In this document: positions 1 to 7,589 of the stretch, in pieces | Position numbering within the stretch: position 1 is the first letter of the stretch | How the letters are laid out: every line of letters begins with the position of its first letter | Assembly: GCA_002336115.1 (NCBI GenBank) | Contig: DDEN01000036.1 | Coordinates: 1 to 36,596, forward strand | Direction of reading: 5' to 3' | Source: Chitinophagaceae bacterium UBA1953 | Lineage (GTDB): Bacteria; Bacteroidota; Bacteroidia; Chitinophagales; Chitinophagaceae | Length of the DNA: 36,596 nt | Notes under the pieces: generated by a model | What the model was told of the DNA's origin: nothing | What the model saw: only the letters and a program-made list of their open reading frames with translations | Database searches by the model: none | Position numbers and translations under genes: made by a program

Positions 1-448
1 TTCGGTATTCCCAAGGTGAAACAGCATTACTGTCCTGCCACAAACCAAGTTTTTGAGATTTCGCATCCTGTTCCATTTTTTCTAAAGACTGGTCTTTAGA
101 AAAATAGTAATACCACCAACCCAAGCCTGCTTTTATGATTTCTGCCGAAAGGTATTTTCCGTTATCATAATAAACTTTGGCAATGGTTCTTCCATAGCGG
201 TCAGTATCGGTTTCTATAAAAGATATTTGTTTTTCAAAAACCTGTTCCGAGGTAAACTGTTTAGCATTCTTTCCGAATCCCTGTCTGCTTTCGGGACAAT
301 CCACTTCTGCCAGCCGAAGCTTTTTTTGAATATTTCCTTCCAATAGTACCGTAATAGTATCTCCATCCGAAATACCTATAACTTTTGCTAGGATTTGAGA
401 AAAAGCAATAAATGGGAATAGTAAAAATAAAAATATCAGCTTTTTCAT
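1..448 (-). CDS. Secreted thermonuclease (SNase-like), C-terminus cut by window edge
   Basis: This is a staphylococcal nuclease-fold (SNase, OB-fold) protein predicted to cut DNA or RNA outside the cytoplasm. A hydrophobic signal peptide begins MKKLIFLFLLFPFIAFSQ. It is followed by the family signatures SDGDT, RLAEVDCPES, DRYGR and GLWQD. The reading frame is open to base 1 after 149 codons, so only a few C-terminal residues are missing. The Arg residues of RLAEVD and DRYGR fit the two catalytic arginines of the family. The segment GFGKNAKQF has Asn where classical SNases have Glu (GxEA), so the classical general base is not obvious. Its ATG overlaps the TGA of the upstream repressor gene (TGATG), so the two are co-transcribed. 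SNase genes are common on Bacteroidota conjugative elements. Confidence 0.88.
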   Translation of the reverse strand, partial: MKKLIFLFLLFPFIAFSQILAKVIGISDGDTITVLLEGNIQKKLRLAEVDCPESRQGFGKNAKQFTSEQVFEKQISFIETDTDRYGRTIAKVYYDNGKYLSAEIIKAGLGWWYYYFSKDQSLEKMEQDAKSQKLGLWQDSNAVSPWEYR

Positions 449-1218
449 CACCTGTTTTCTATTTGGTTTTTTAAAATTTGTATATCATTTTTTAAAGATA
501 AGAACATTGCCTGTACATCCGGTTGGCTATTATTCCAAAGCCCCAGATCATCCCTGTTGATACTGCATTCATATTCCCAGATTTCCAGTACATCCGACCA
601 CTCAATTTCGTAAGAATTGTAAAAGCTATTATCAGCGTTTACCACCGTTCCGTACTCATTTTGGTCGGCATATCGTTTATAAGTCATCCCTTCCCTTGTA
701 ATAAAAAGATATGTTTTCCCGATTTTAAGATCATTTCTGCTTTCAATATATTTTCCTACGATAAAAGTCCGATCATTATAGGGTGGCATAGAATCTCCTT
801 CAACAGGAAAGGCTCTGTATATTCCGTTCCTCAGAAAAGGCAAAGACATATGCTGTAAACTTTCAATGTATTCCGGATCACTATATCCTTCGAGATAGCC
901 CATGGAAGCCTTATGAGGAATGATTTCAATTTTATTATCTCCTGCTTCGTCCACTAATATGGGGAGGACAATACGATTATCCGGCAGCTTTATGACATCT
1001 TCTAAAGAATATTTTCTCACATCTACGGTAAGCATGAGATCAATGCTTACAGAGAATAATTTAGATATTTTCACCAAAACATCGAATGGTGGCTCTGAGC
1101 GTCCATCTTCATACTTTGAATAACGAACCCTGCTTATCCCAAGGTGATCTGCTGCACCTTGCTGAGATAAATTTCTCTTGTTCCTTAGAAACCTTATGTT
1201 ATCTGAAAAAATCGACAT
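448..1218 (-). CDS. XRE-family HTH repressor with S24 (LexA/CI-like) peptidase domain
   Basis: This is a predicted SOS-type repressor of about 256 residues. Residues 1-65 form an XRE helix-turn-helix (LSQQGAADHLGISRVRYSKYE). The C-terminal half is an S24 peptidase, with the nucleophile Ser at about 143 in VEGDSM and the catalytic Lys at about 181 in MTYKRY. Proteins of this type self-cleave when RecA is activated and so release their operators. The usual Ala-Gly or Cys-Gly cleavage pair is replaced by Met-Gly in KASMGYLEGY. I start it at ATG 1218 and not at the in-frame TTG at 1239, because the longer form would place the 15-bp operator palindrome inside the gene. It is divergent from dinB-dnaE and overlaps the thermonuclease gene. 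Control of the divergent polymerase genes is inferred from layout. Confidence 0.88.
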   Translation of the reverse strand: MSIFSDNIRFLRNKRNLSQQGAADHLGISRVRYSKYEDGRSEPPFDVLVKISKLFSVSIDLMLTVDVRKYSLEDVIKLPDNRIVLPILVDEAGDNKIEIIPHKASMGYLEGYSDPEYIESLQHMSLPFLRNGIYRAFPVEGDSMPPYNDRTFIVGKYIESRNDLKIGKTYLFITREGMTYKRYADQNEYGTVVNADNSFYNSYEIEWSDVLEIWEYECSINRDDLGLWNNSQPDVQAMFLSLKNDIQILKNQIENR

Positions 1219-1219
1219 T

Positions 1220-1244
1220 GATACAAATTGTATCTGCAAATATA
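1220..1244 (-). promoter_or_regulatory. Operator palindrome and -7 box in the repressor/dinB divergent region
   Basis: GATACAAATTGTATC (1220-1234) is a perfect inverted repeat with one central base. It directly follows a Bacteroidota -7 box, TATATTTG, on the minus strand (1244-1237). A second half-site, GATACAAA, lies at 1253-1260. Binding by the S24 repressor here would block its own start, giving autoregulation. The half-site lies towards dinB, whose possible -7 box is TAATTTTG at 1268-1275. Neither box has a well-spaced -33 TTG. Confidence 0.6.
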
Positions 1245-1280
1245 ATAAAAATGATACAAAATGAATATAATTTTGTCAGA

Positions 1281-2426
1281 ATGAAACGAGCGATTGCACA
1301 TATGGACTTAGATACATTTTTCGTATCGTGTGAACGTCTGAAAAACTCTGGTTTGGTAGGTGTTCCTCTCATTATTGGTGGCGGGGACAGAGGTGTTGTA
1401 GCATCCTGTTCTTACGAAACCAGATACTTTGGGGTACGAAGTGCAATGCCTATAAAAATGGCATTAAGGCTTTGCCCCGAAGCTAAAATAATTAAAGGGG
1501 ATATGGAAATGTATTCCAATATGTCCAGAACGGTGACTGAAATTATTCAGGAAAAAGTACCTGTCCTTGAGAAAGCAAGCATTGATGAATTTTATATGGA
1601 TTTATCAGGGATGGATAAATTTTTCGGGTGCTACCAATGGACTACCGAGATTGCAGAATCCGTTACTAAAAATACAGGACTGCCAATCAGTTTTGCCCTT
1701 TCCACCAATAAAACCGTTTCCAAAATAGGAACCGGAGAATCCAAGCCTACAGGTAAATTAGAAATTAATGAACAACAGGTAAAACCATTTCTAAATCCGC
1801 TTTCCATAAAAAAAATTCCAATGGTTGGAAATGTAACTTTTCAGCTGCTTTCCCGAATTGGCATAAGGAATATCGGTACGCTTTCTGAAATGCCTATAGA
1901 AGTTTTACAGCAACTCATTGGAAAAAATGGCTCTGAGCTTTGGAAAAAGGCAAACGGAATTGATGAAACACCTGTTATCCCCTATTCTGAAAGAAAATCT
2001 ATTTCTACGGAAAATACATTTGCACAAGATACTATTGACATTGAAGGGATCAAAAGTATATTATCGGGAATGGTAGAACAGCTCTGCTTTCAGCTTAGAA
2101 AAGAAAAATGGCTGGCTTCAGTAGTAGTGGTGAAAATCAGATATTCCAATTTCGATACGGAAACCAAACAGTATAAAATTCCCTACACTTCTTCTGACCA
2201 TACACTGCGCAAATATGTATTAGAACTATTCAATAAACTTTATACCAGAAGAATGAGAATCCGTTTAATCGGAATAAAATTTACTGATTTGGTGCACGGA
2301 TGTCATCAGATGGATTTATTTGAAGATACTCAGGAGCTTATGAGTCTTTACCAAACAATGGATAAGATTAAAGTACGATTTGGAGCAAAAAGCATAAGGC
2401 TGGGTGCAGGATTGTTAACTTCATAA
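1281..2426 (+). CDS. dinB: Y-family DNA polymerase IV (DinB-like)
   Basis: This is an error-prone translesion polymerase of 381 residues, a normal DinB length. The palm motif MDLDTFFVSCERL carries Asp9, and SIDEFYMDL carries Asp102 and Glu103, so the catalytic acidic triad is present and this is not an inactive ImuB. Helix-hairpin-helix segments and a little-finger domain follow. The sequence QMDLF at about 343-347 fits a sliding-clamp binding motif. The reading frame is open further upstream, but the conserved N-terminus begins at MKRAIAHMD, so ATG 1281 is used. The dnaE gene starts 8 bases after its stop, which makes a two-gene operon. It is divergent from the S24 repressor, consistent with induction by DNA damage. 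Confidence 0.93.
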   Translation: MKRAIAHMDLDTFFVSCERLKNSGLVGVPLIIGGGDRGVVASCSYETRYFGVRSAMPIKMALRLCPEAKIIKGDMEMYSNMSRTVTEIIQEKVPVLEKASIDEFYMDLSGMDKFFGCYQWTTEIAESVTKNTGLPISFALSTNKTVSKIGTGESKPTGKLEINEQQVKPFLNPLSIKKIPMVGNVTFQLLSRIGIRNIGTLSEMPIEVLQQLIGKNGSELWKKANGIDETPVIPYSERKSISTENTFAQDTIDIEGIKSILSGMVEQLCFQLRKEKWLASVVVVKIRYSNFDTETKQYKIPYTSSDHTLRKYVLELFNKLYTRRMRIRLIGIKFTDLVHGCHQMDLFEDTQELMSLYQTMDKIKVRFGAKSIRLGAGLLTS

Positions 2427-2434
2427 TTTTTGCC

Positions 2435-5400
2435 ATGTTTTTGAATTGTCATTCTTATCACAGCCTGCGTTACGGGACGATTTCCATAAAGGAACTCGTT
2501 CAGCAATGTGTTGGAATGGGTATTGACAGGGTTGCTCTAACCGACATCAATACCATTACAGGGATTTATGATTTTCACAGGTTATGTAAGAAACATCATA
2601 TAAAACCAATCGTTGGTGTCGAAATCAGAAACGACAACCAACTTTATTACATTTGTCTGGCAAAAAACAGAACCGGAATTGCAGAAATCAACAGGCTTCT
2701 GACCGAACAGAATTGTGAAGGAAAAGAATTACCTATATACCATCCGTCATTTTCAGAAGTGATTGTGATCTATCCTTTCAATAACTTTCCTGCTGAACTA
2801 CACCAAAACGAATATATCGGAGTGCGACCTGAAGAGGTGAACCTATTGATGAATGCATCCCTCAAAAAGTATATTTCGAAAATGGTCATTTTGCAGCCTG
2901 TTACTTTCAGTACAAAAAAGGAATATAATCTCCATAAAATACTTAGGGCGATTGACCGGAATACTTTGGTCACAAAACTGGAAGAGAATGATTACTGCAA
3001 GAAAAGTGAAACTTTTATTCCGCCTTCCCAGCTTCTGAATAAGTTTCAACAATACCCTCAAATCATTCAAAACACAAAATGGATTTTGGAACAATGCCAT
3101 TTTGAATTTGATTATTCGACACCTAAGAATAAAAAACATTTTACGGATAGTAAGGAAAATGATTTCAATTTATTAAAGCGGCTTGCCTACAAAGGGTTAA
3201 AAAAAAGGTATCCAAATAATGACGAAACAGCAAAAGCAAGGGTAGAAAAAGAGTTGAATGTAATTCATCAACTGAATTTTTGTGCCTATTTCCTGATTAC
3301 CTGGGATATAGTCCAATACAGCAACAAAATGGGATTTATGCACGTGGGAAGAGGTAGCGGAGCCAATAGTATTATTGCCTATTGTCTGGGAATTACCGAC
3401 ATCTGCCCTTTGGAACTCGATCTCTATTTTGAAAGATTCCTGAATCTGAACCGGAAAACTCCGCCTGATTTTGATATTGACTGGAGCTGGCAGGAACGGG
3501 ACATCATTTTGCGGTATATTTTTGATAAATATGGCAAAGACCATGTTGCTTTCTGTGGAACCAATGTTGAGTTTAAATACAAATCTATTTTACGGGAGGT
3601 CGGAAAAGTATTCGGATTGCCAAAGGAAGAACTGGACGCCTTAACCACAAAACCTATTGAGCAGCACGATGATAACTCCGTATCACGTCTGGTGCATCAA
3701 TATGGTAAGCTTTTAGAGAAATTTCCTAATCAAAGGAGTATGCACTCCTGCGGGATTTTAATTTCTGAGGAACCCATTACCAATTTTACCGCTCTGGAAA
3801 TGCCGCCCAAAGGATTTCCAATTGTTCAGTTCGATATGCACGTTGCAGAAGAAATAGGATTGGAAAAATTTGACATCCTTTCCCAAAGAGGTTTAGGAAC
3901 AATTGACGATGCTGTAAAGCTGATTGAGGAAAAACAGGGTATAAAAGTTAATATCAGAGATGTACGCCTATCCAAAGATGAAGCTAAATGCAATGAATAT
4001 TTAAGCAAAGGAAAAACAATCGGTTGTTTCTATATTGAAAGTCCTGCCATGAGAGGATTGCTCCGGAGATTGCAATGTGATAATTACAAAGTACTGGTGG
4101 CAGCTTCTTCCATTATCAGACCGGGTGTTGCCCAAAGCGGGATGATGAAAGAATACATCTTCAGGCATAATAATCCTGATCAATTTGAATACTTCCACGA
4201 GGTTTTTAAAAAAGAACTCGGGGAAACCTATGGAATCATGGTTTATCAGGAAGACGTGATTAAAATTGCACTTCATTTCGGAGGGCTTTCTGCTTCTGAC
4301 GGGGATATTTTACGCAGGGCAATGAGCGGAAAAGGAAGGTCGCTGTCTGCTTTGCAAAAGGTGAAAGACCATTTCTTTGAATCCTGTAAGGCGTTGGGGC
4401 ATCCGGAACAGTTATCCAAAGAAGTATACCGCCAGATTGAATCTTTTGCGGGATATTCGTTTTGCAAGGCACATTCTGCTTCTTATGCTGTGGAAAGCTA
4501 CCAAAGTCTGTATCTGAAAGTCTACTACCCTATTGAATTTATGGTATCCGCCATTAATAATGGTGGTGGTTTTTACCGAACGGAAGTTTACATTCACGAA
4601 ACCCGAATGTCGGGAGCAACTATTCAAAATCCCTGTGTGAATTCGAGTGAGTTCAAAACTACACTTTACGGAAAACAGGTGTATCTGGGTTTAATGCACA
4701 TTGAAAAACTGGAAAGTAAAATTGCCCAATTAATTCCTGAAGAGAGAAAAATCAACGGCGATTATCTGTCATTGGAAAATTTTGTGAAAAGGATTCCTAT
4801 CGGAATTGAAAACCTGCAAATCCTGATTTTTATAGGGGCATTCCGGTTTACAGGAAAACAAAAGCACGAACTATTGATTGAAGCGAGGTTTCTTTTAGCA
4901 GGAAATAAGCCCAACTACAGGCACCCGACTTTACTTGAAGGACCACAGAAAAACTATACACTCCCCAAGGTCAGCAGACATCCTTTGGAAGATGCCTTTG
5001 ATGAAATTGAAATATTGGGATTTCCGGTTTCGGTAAGCCCGTTTGATTTACTTCAGACAAAATACAGGGGAAGTATAATGGCAAAAGATCTGACAAAGTA
5101 TCATAAAAAACAGGTTAAAATGCTGGCGTATCTGATTTCAAGGAAACACGTTCCTACCAAAAGAGGAGCAATGTATTTCGGAACATGGATTGATGCGGAA
5201 GGTGAATATTTCGATACGGCTCATTTCCCGGATAACCTTACTCAGTATCCGTTTCAGGGAGGTGGTTGCTATTTGCTGTTAGGAACAGTGGAAGTGGATT
5301 TTCATTTTCCTTCAATAACTATTTTGAAAATGGCAAAAATGCCTTTCATTTCTGATCCGAGATATGCTTTGGATAAGGATAAGTCTTTGGAAATACATCA

Positions 5401-5488
5401 TAATATTAAAGAAGATGTCAGTATGACCTCAAGAAAGCCCTATCCGCAGACACACGAAATCGGATTACCGAGAATGAAGATGAAATAA
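2435..5488 (+). CDS. dnaE: DNA polymerase III alpha subunit, DnaE-like (probably error-prone)
   Basis: This is a C-family polymerase of 1017 residues, shorter than a replicative DnaE (about 1160 residues in E. coli). The PHP domain opens with FLNCHSYHSLRYG, where the first metal-binding His of the family is Asn. The palm has GRGSGANS at about residue 305 and the catalytic pair in PPDFDID at about 344-350. The third Asp lies in EKFDILS at about 479. MVYQEDV and FCKAHSASYAVESYQ are further alpha-subunit signatures. The last 150 residues resemble the OB region of the family. Position after dinB and opposite an S24 repressor suggests a damage-inducible mutagenesis role, as known for DnaE2. The missing C-terminal segment and the altered PHP motif argue against it being the main replicase. 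Confidence 0.9.
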   Translation: MFLNCHSYHSLRYGTISIKELVQQCVGMGIDRVALTDINTITGIYDFHRLCKKHHIKPIVGVEIRNDNQLYYICLAKNRTGIAEINRLLTEQNCEGKELPIYHPSFSEVIVIYPFNNFPAELHQNEYIGVRPEEVNLLMNASLKKYISKMVILQPVTFSTKKEYNLHKILRAIDRNTLVTKLEENDYCKKSETFIPPSQLLNKFQQYPQIIQNTKWILEQCHFEFDYSTPKNKKHFTDSKENDFNLLKRLAYKGLKKRYPNNDETAKARVEKELNVIHQLNFCAYFLITWDIVQYSNKMGFMHVGRGSGANSIIAYCLGITDICPLELDLYFERFLNLNRKTPPDFDIDWSWQERDIILRYIFDKYGKDHVAFCGTNVEFKYKSILREVGKVFGLPKEELDALTTKPIEQHDDNSVSRLVHQYGKLLEKFPNQRSMHSCGILISEEPITNFTALEMPPKGFPIVQFDMHVAEEIGLEKFDILSQRGLGTIDDAVKLIEEKQGIKVNIRDVRLSKDEAKCNEYLSKGKTIGCFYIESPAMRGLLRRLQCDNYKVLVAASSIIRPGVAQSGMMKEYIFRHNNPDQFEYFHEVFKKELGETYGIMVYQEDVIKIALHFGGLSASDGDILRRAMSGKGRSLSALQKVKDHFFESCKALGHPEQLSKEVYRQIESFAGYSFCKAHSASYAVESYQSLYLKVYYPIEFMVSAINNGGGFYRTEVYIHETRMSGATIQNPCVNSSEFKTTLYGKQVYLGLMHIEKLESKIAQLIPEERKINGDYLSLENFVKRIPIGIENLQILIFIGAFRFTGKQKHELLIEARFLLAGNKPNYRHPTLLEGPQKNYTLPKVSRHPLEDAFDEIEILGFPVSVSPFDLLQTKYRGSIMAKDLTKYHKKQVKMLAYLISRKHVPTKRGAMYFGTWIDAEGEYFDTAHFPDNLTQYPFQGGGCYLLLGTVEVDFHFPSITILKMAKMPFISDPRYALDKDKSLEIHHNIKEDVSMTSRKPYPQTHEIGLPRMKMK

Positions 5489-5512
5489 TCACGAAGCTAA
5501 TAACTGCCTGAT

Positions 5513-5533
5513 AGTAAGAGTAAGAGTAAGAGT
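5513..5533. repeat. Short tandem repeat, AGTAAG x3.5
   Basis: Three and a half direct copies of AGTAAG lie in the short gap after dnaE. No function is evident. A short array like this can change length by slippage. Confidence 0.6.
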
Positions 5534-5575
5534 TACAGCCAATCAGGTCATAATAAGATCAAAATTAAAAACGGA

Positions 5576-5609
5576 TTGTTATATATTTATCAGGACTTTT
5601 ATATATTTG
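5576..5609 (+). promoter_or_regulatory. Bacteroidota-type promoter for the interrupted sigma-like gene
   Basis: A -33 TTG (5576-5578) and a -7 TATATTTG (5602-5609) are separated by 23 bases, within the range reported for Flavobacterium promoters. A start near 5616 would give a leader of about 77 bases before ATG 5693. The open frame upstream of 5693 runs over this promoter, which supports the later start. Confidence 0.5.
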
Positions 5610-5692
5610 TCTTGCAAAATTACCAGTGCCTCAATATAGTAAGTGTAGTATCTGTGCTTTTTTGTGCATTCTACGAAATAAATGCCCAAAAT

Positions 5693-5983
5693 ATGAGTGC
5701 AGATATCAATAAAAAGTCATTCATTTCTCAAAATACTTTAATGACTATGGAAGAAAATTCTATAAAAGACCTAAGTATTTCAGAACAAAAAGTCATTGAT
5801 ATGACAAACAGATTTTATCTTGAAATTTCTAAAAATCTCCTTTCTGACAGAGAATATGAAATTTTAGAAAAATTACTTATTAAAAAAAGTACGTTGAATA
5901 AAGTTTGTGAAGAATACGGAATCTGTGCTGAAAGGATACGGCAGATTTATACTGAAGTATTTTTTAAAATAAATTTTCAGTAA
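5693..5983 (+). pseudogene. 5' half of an interrupted gene: sigma-70 region-4-like HTH protein
   Basis: The 96 codons from ATG 5693 include a sigma-70 region-4-like helix-turn-helix. It spans LSDREYEILEKLL, TLNKVCEEYGI and ERIRQI at about residues 48-88, and ERIRQI is diagnostic. The frame enters the mobile element at TTTAAAATAAA (5963-5973) and stops four codons later, inside element DNA. The same 11 bases at 27571-27581 continue in the same frame into an alpha-CTD-like segment. Without the 21.6-kb insertion the gene would therefore encode about 212 residues. The truncated HTH half still has its own promoter and may be expressed. It does not look like a full sigma factor, because region 2 is absent. 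Confidence 0.75.
5963..5973. repeat. Left att core (TTTAAAATAAA)
   Basis: This is an exact copy of bases 27571-27581. In both places the codon phase is TTT AAA ATA AAn, so removing the intervening DNA restores one uninterrupted reading frame. It is AT-rich and short, so the coding continuity is the stronger evidence. Confidence 0.72.
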
Positions 5984-6009
5984 AAATACATCAAAGGTTA
6001 AAAACAGGT

Positions 6010-6044
6010 AAAATGGTTGTAAATAAAGGCTTTACAGCCGTTTT
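6010..6044 (+). terminator. Hairpin just inside the left element end
   Basis: The arms AAAATGGTTGTAAA (6010-6023) and TTTACAGCCGTTTT (6031-6044) pair over 14 positions, with two G-U pairs and a 7-base loop. T-rich sequence follows. It could terminate transcription of the truncated sigma-like gene or be part of the integrase binding region. Confidence 0.5.
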
Positions 6045-6094
6045 ATGATTTTTTGGTAATGAGGTAAAAAGCAGTAAAAAGCAATGATTGGTAA

Positions 6095-6117
6095 AAGTAC
6101 GGTTACTAAAACGTTAC
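6095..6117 (+). repeat. Left subterminal repeat (candidate integrase arm site)
   Basis: This 23-bp sequence contains two GTTAC units and matches 27484-27506 at 19 of 23 positions, in the same orientation. The consensus core is GTTACyAAAwCGTTAC. It lies about 120 bases inside the left att core. The twin GTTAC spacing suggests protein binding, possibly by the integrase or an excision factor. Confidence 0.45.
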
Positions 6118-6221
6118 TTTTATCACCGAAAGAATTTTGCTTTAAAATACTGTATTTCAGCTTTCTGCGTAGTTTTTCATATTGTTCCGTGGCTCACATA
6201 GGTTTAATTTTATCATTAAGA

Positions 6222-7481
6222 ATGGTGAGTATGGAAACGACAAAAAAATCAACGTTTAAGGTATTGTTTTACCTTAAAAAGAATGCCCCAAAGAAAAACG
6301 GATTGGTTCCAATTATGTGTAGAATTACCGTAAACGGTACACAGTCTGCGTTCAGTACCAAACTGAATATTTCTTCATCAAATTGGGATTTGAAATACGG
6401 CAGGGTTTTAGGCAAAAGCAGAGAAGCCCAGGACGTAAATAGTAAACTTGATAAAATCCGTTTGGGTATTGAAGAGTGCTATTCTAAAATTCTAAAAAAC
6501 GAAGGAACAGTTAATAGTGCGAAACTTAAAAATACCCTTCTCGGTATGGAAAGCGGAGAGCTTACCTTTTTCAAATTCTGCGAACAATTTCTTTTAGACT
6601 TCGAGAAAAAAGTTAATAGCGGACTTAGGGTTATAGGTTCTTACCGGAGATACAGGACACTCATAAAGCATCTTCACAATTTTGCACGTGTAAAATACGG
6701 TTATAGCGATGTATCGTTTAACGACCTTACTTGTGATTTTGTACAGGAGTTTGATTACTACCTGCGTGATGACCATCATTTGGGGCATAACACGGTTTGG
6801 GTGTATATGATTGGGTTTACCACGCTTTGCCGATTGGCAATGAGCAGAAAACATCTTGCTTTTAATCCTTTCAGCGAGTACAAGAATACCAAAAAGGACA
6901 AAGACAGAGGTTATTTATTACGGAACGAATTGGAACAGCTTGTAACATTCAACTGTGCTACAAAAAAAGATGAATTGGTAAAAGACCTGTTTGTTTTCAG
7001 TTGCTTTACGGGGCTCTCCTATTCAGATATGAAATCACTGAAAAACAGCCATCTTCAGGAGTTTTTTGACGGAAACAGGTGGATTATCATACGCAGGAAG
7101 AAAACGGCTACATCGTCAAACGTGATGCTGTTGGATATTCCGAAAATGATTATTGAGAAATATGCAGGATTATCAAAGGATGGAAAGGTGTTTCCTGTTC
7201 CCTCAAACACCGTCTGTAATGATAGTTTGAAGCGAATATCCCAAATGATTGATTGCCTTAAGGAGAAGAAAGTAACCTTTCATTTGGCACGCCATACGTT
7301 TGCCACCCTATTTTTAAGCGAAGGCGTTCCGCTCGAAAGCTTGAGCAAAATGTTAGGGCATAAAAATATTGCTACCACACAGATTTATGCCAAGATACTC
7401 AACGAGAAAGTAGGAAAGGATATGCAAAAGGTGTCGCACAAGTTTAAGGATATGGAGAGGTTTTTTGTTTCTGAACTATAA
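6222..7481 (+). CDS. Tyrosine recombinase/integrase, IntDOT-like
   Basis: This is a site-specific recombinase of 419 residues (416 if started at ATG 6231). An arm-type DNA-binding domain (STFKVLFYLKKNAPKKNG) is followed by a SAM-like core-binding domain and the catalytic domain. Active-site residues visible are HLARH (His-x-x-Arg), GHKN (third His) and the nucleophile Tyr in TTQIYAKI. The first catalytic Arg position reads Ser (CFTGLSYSD), as is known for IntDOT of CTnDOT. The frame is open upstream to 6084, but those 46 codons do not resemble the family. It sits about 250 bases from the left att core and presumably inserted the element into the sigma-like gene. A long palindrome just after its stop may terminate its transcript. 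Confidence 0.92.
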   Translation: MVSMETTKKSTFKVLFYLKKNAPKKNGLVPIMCRITVNGTQSAFSTKLNISSSNWDLKYGRVLGKSREAQDVNSKLDKIRLGIEECYSKILKNEGTVNSAKLKNTLLGMESGELTFFKFCEQFLLDFEKKVNSGLRVIGSYRRYRTLIKHLHNFARVKYGYSDVSFNDLTCDFVQEFDYYLRDDHHLGHNTVWVYMIGFTTLCRLAMSRKHLAFNPFSEYKNTKKDKDRGYLLRNELEQLVTFNCATKKDELVKDLFVFSCFTGLSYSDMKSLKNSHLQEFFDGNRWIIIRRKKTATSSNVMLLDIPKMIIEKYAGLSKDGKVFPVPSNTVCNDSLKRISQMIDCLKEKKVTFHLARHTFATLFLSEGVPLESLSKMLGHKNIATTQIYAKILNEKVGKDMQKVSHKFKDMERFFVSEL

Positions 7482-7507
7482 TCTGCATCATTAAAACAAC
7501 CAATTTA

Positions 7508-7535
7508 AAAACAGAGGTAAATTTACCTCTGTTTT
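7508..7535. promoter_or_regulatory. 28-bp perfect palindrome: upstream operator of the defence operon and possible integrase terminator
   Basis: The palindrome is perfect, with half-site AAAACAGAGGTAAA. It contains AGGTAAATTTACCT (7515-7528), which recurs at 7567-7580. It starts 26 bases after the integrase stop and is followed by a T-rich stretch, so it could also act as a terminator. It overlaps the -33 TTG (7534-7536) of the next promoter. Confidence 0.7.
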
Positions 7536-7580
7536 GTTTTTTATTCGAAATATTTTATTATTTTTGAGGTAAATTTACCT
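7534..7580 (+). promoter_or_regulatory. Promoter of the XRE-ImmA operon with downstream operator
   Basis: A -33 TTG (7534-7536) and a -7 TATTTTTG (7559-7566) are 22 bases apart. The second operator, AGGTAAATTTACCT (7567-7580), directly abuts the -7 box and covers the expected start near 7572. The two operator cores are 52 bases apart, about five helical turns, so one regulator could bind both on the same DNA face and loop the promoter. Confidence 0.65.
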
Positions 7581-7589
7581 TTATAAGGA

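Noticed and set aside
1219..1239. TTG start of the repressor seven codons upstream
   Set aside because: It would put the operator palindrome inside the coding region; ATG 1218 fits better.
1086..1280. N-terminal extension of the dinB reading frame
   Set aside because: It runs antisense through the S24 repressor gene, and the conserved polymerase start is at 1281.
6084..6221. Upstream extension of the integrase frame
   Set aside because: Those 46 codons do not resemble an integrase N-terminus and overlap the subterminal repeat region.
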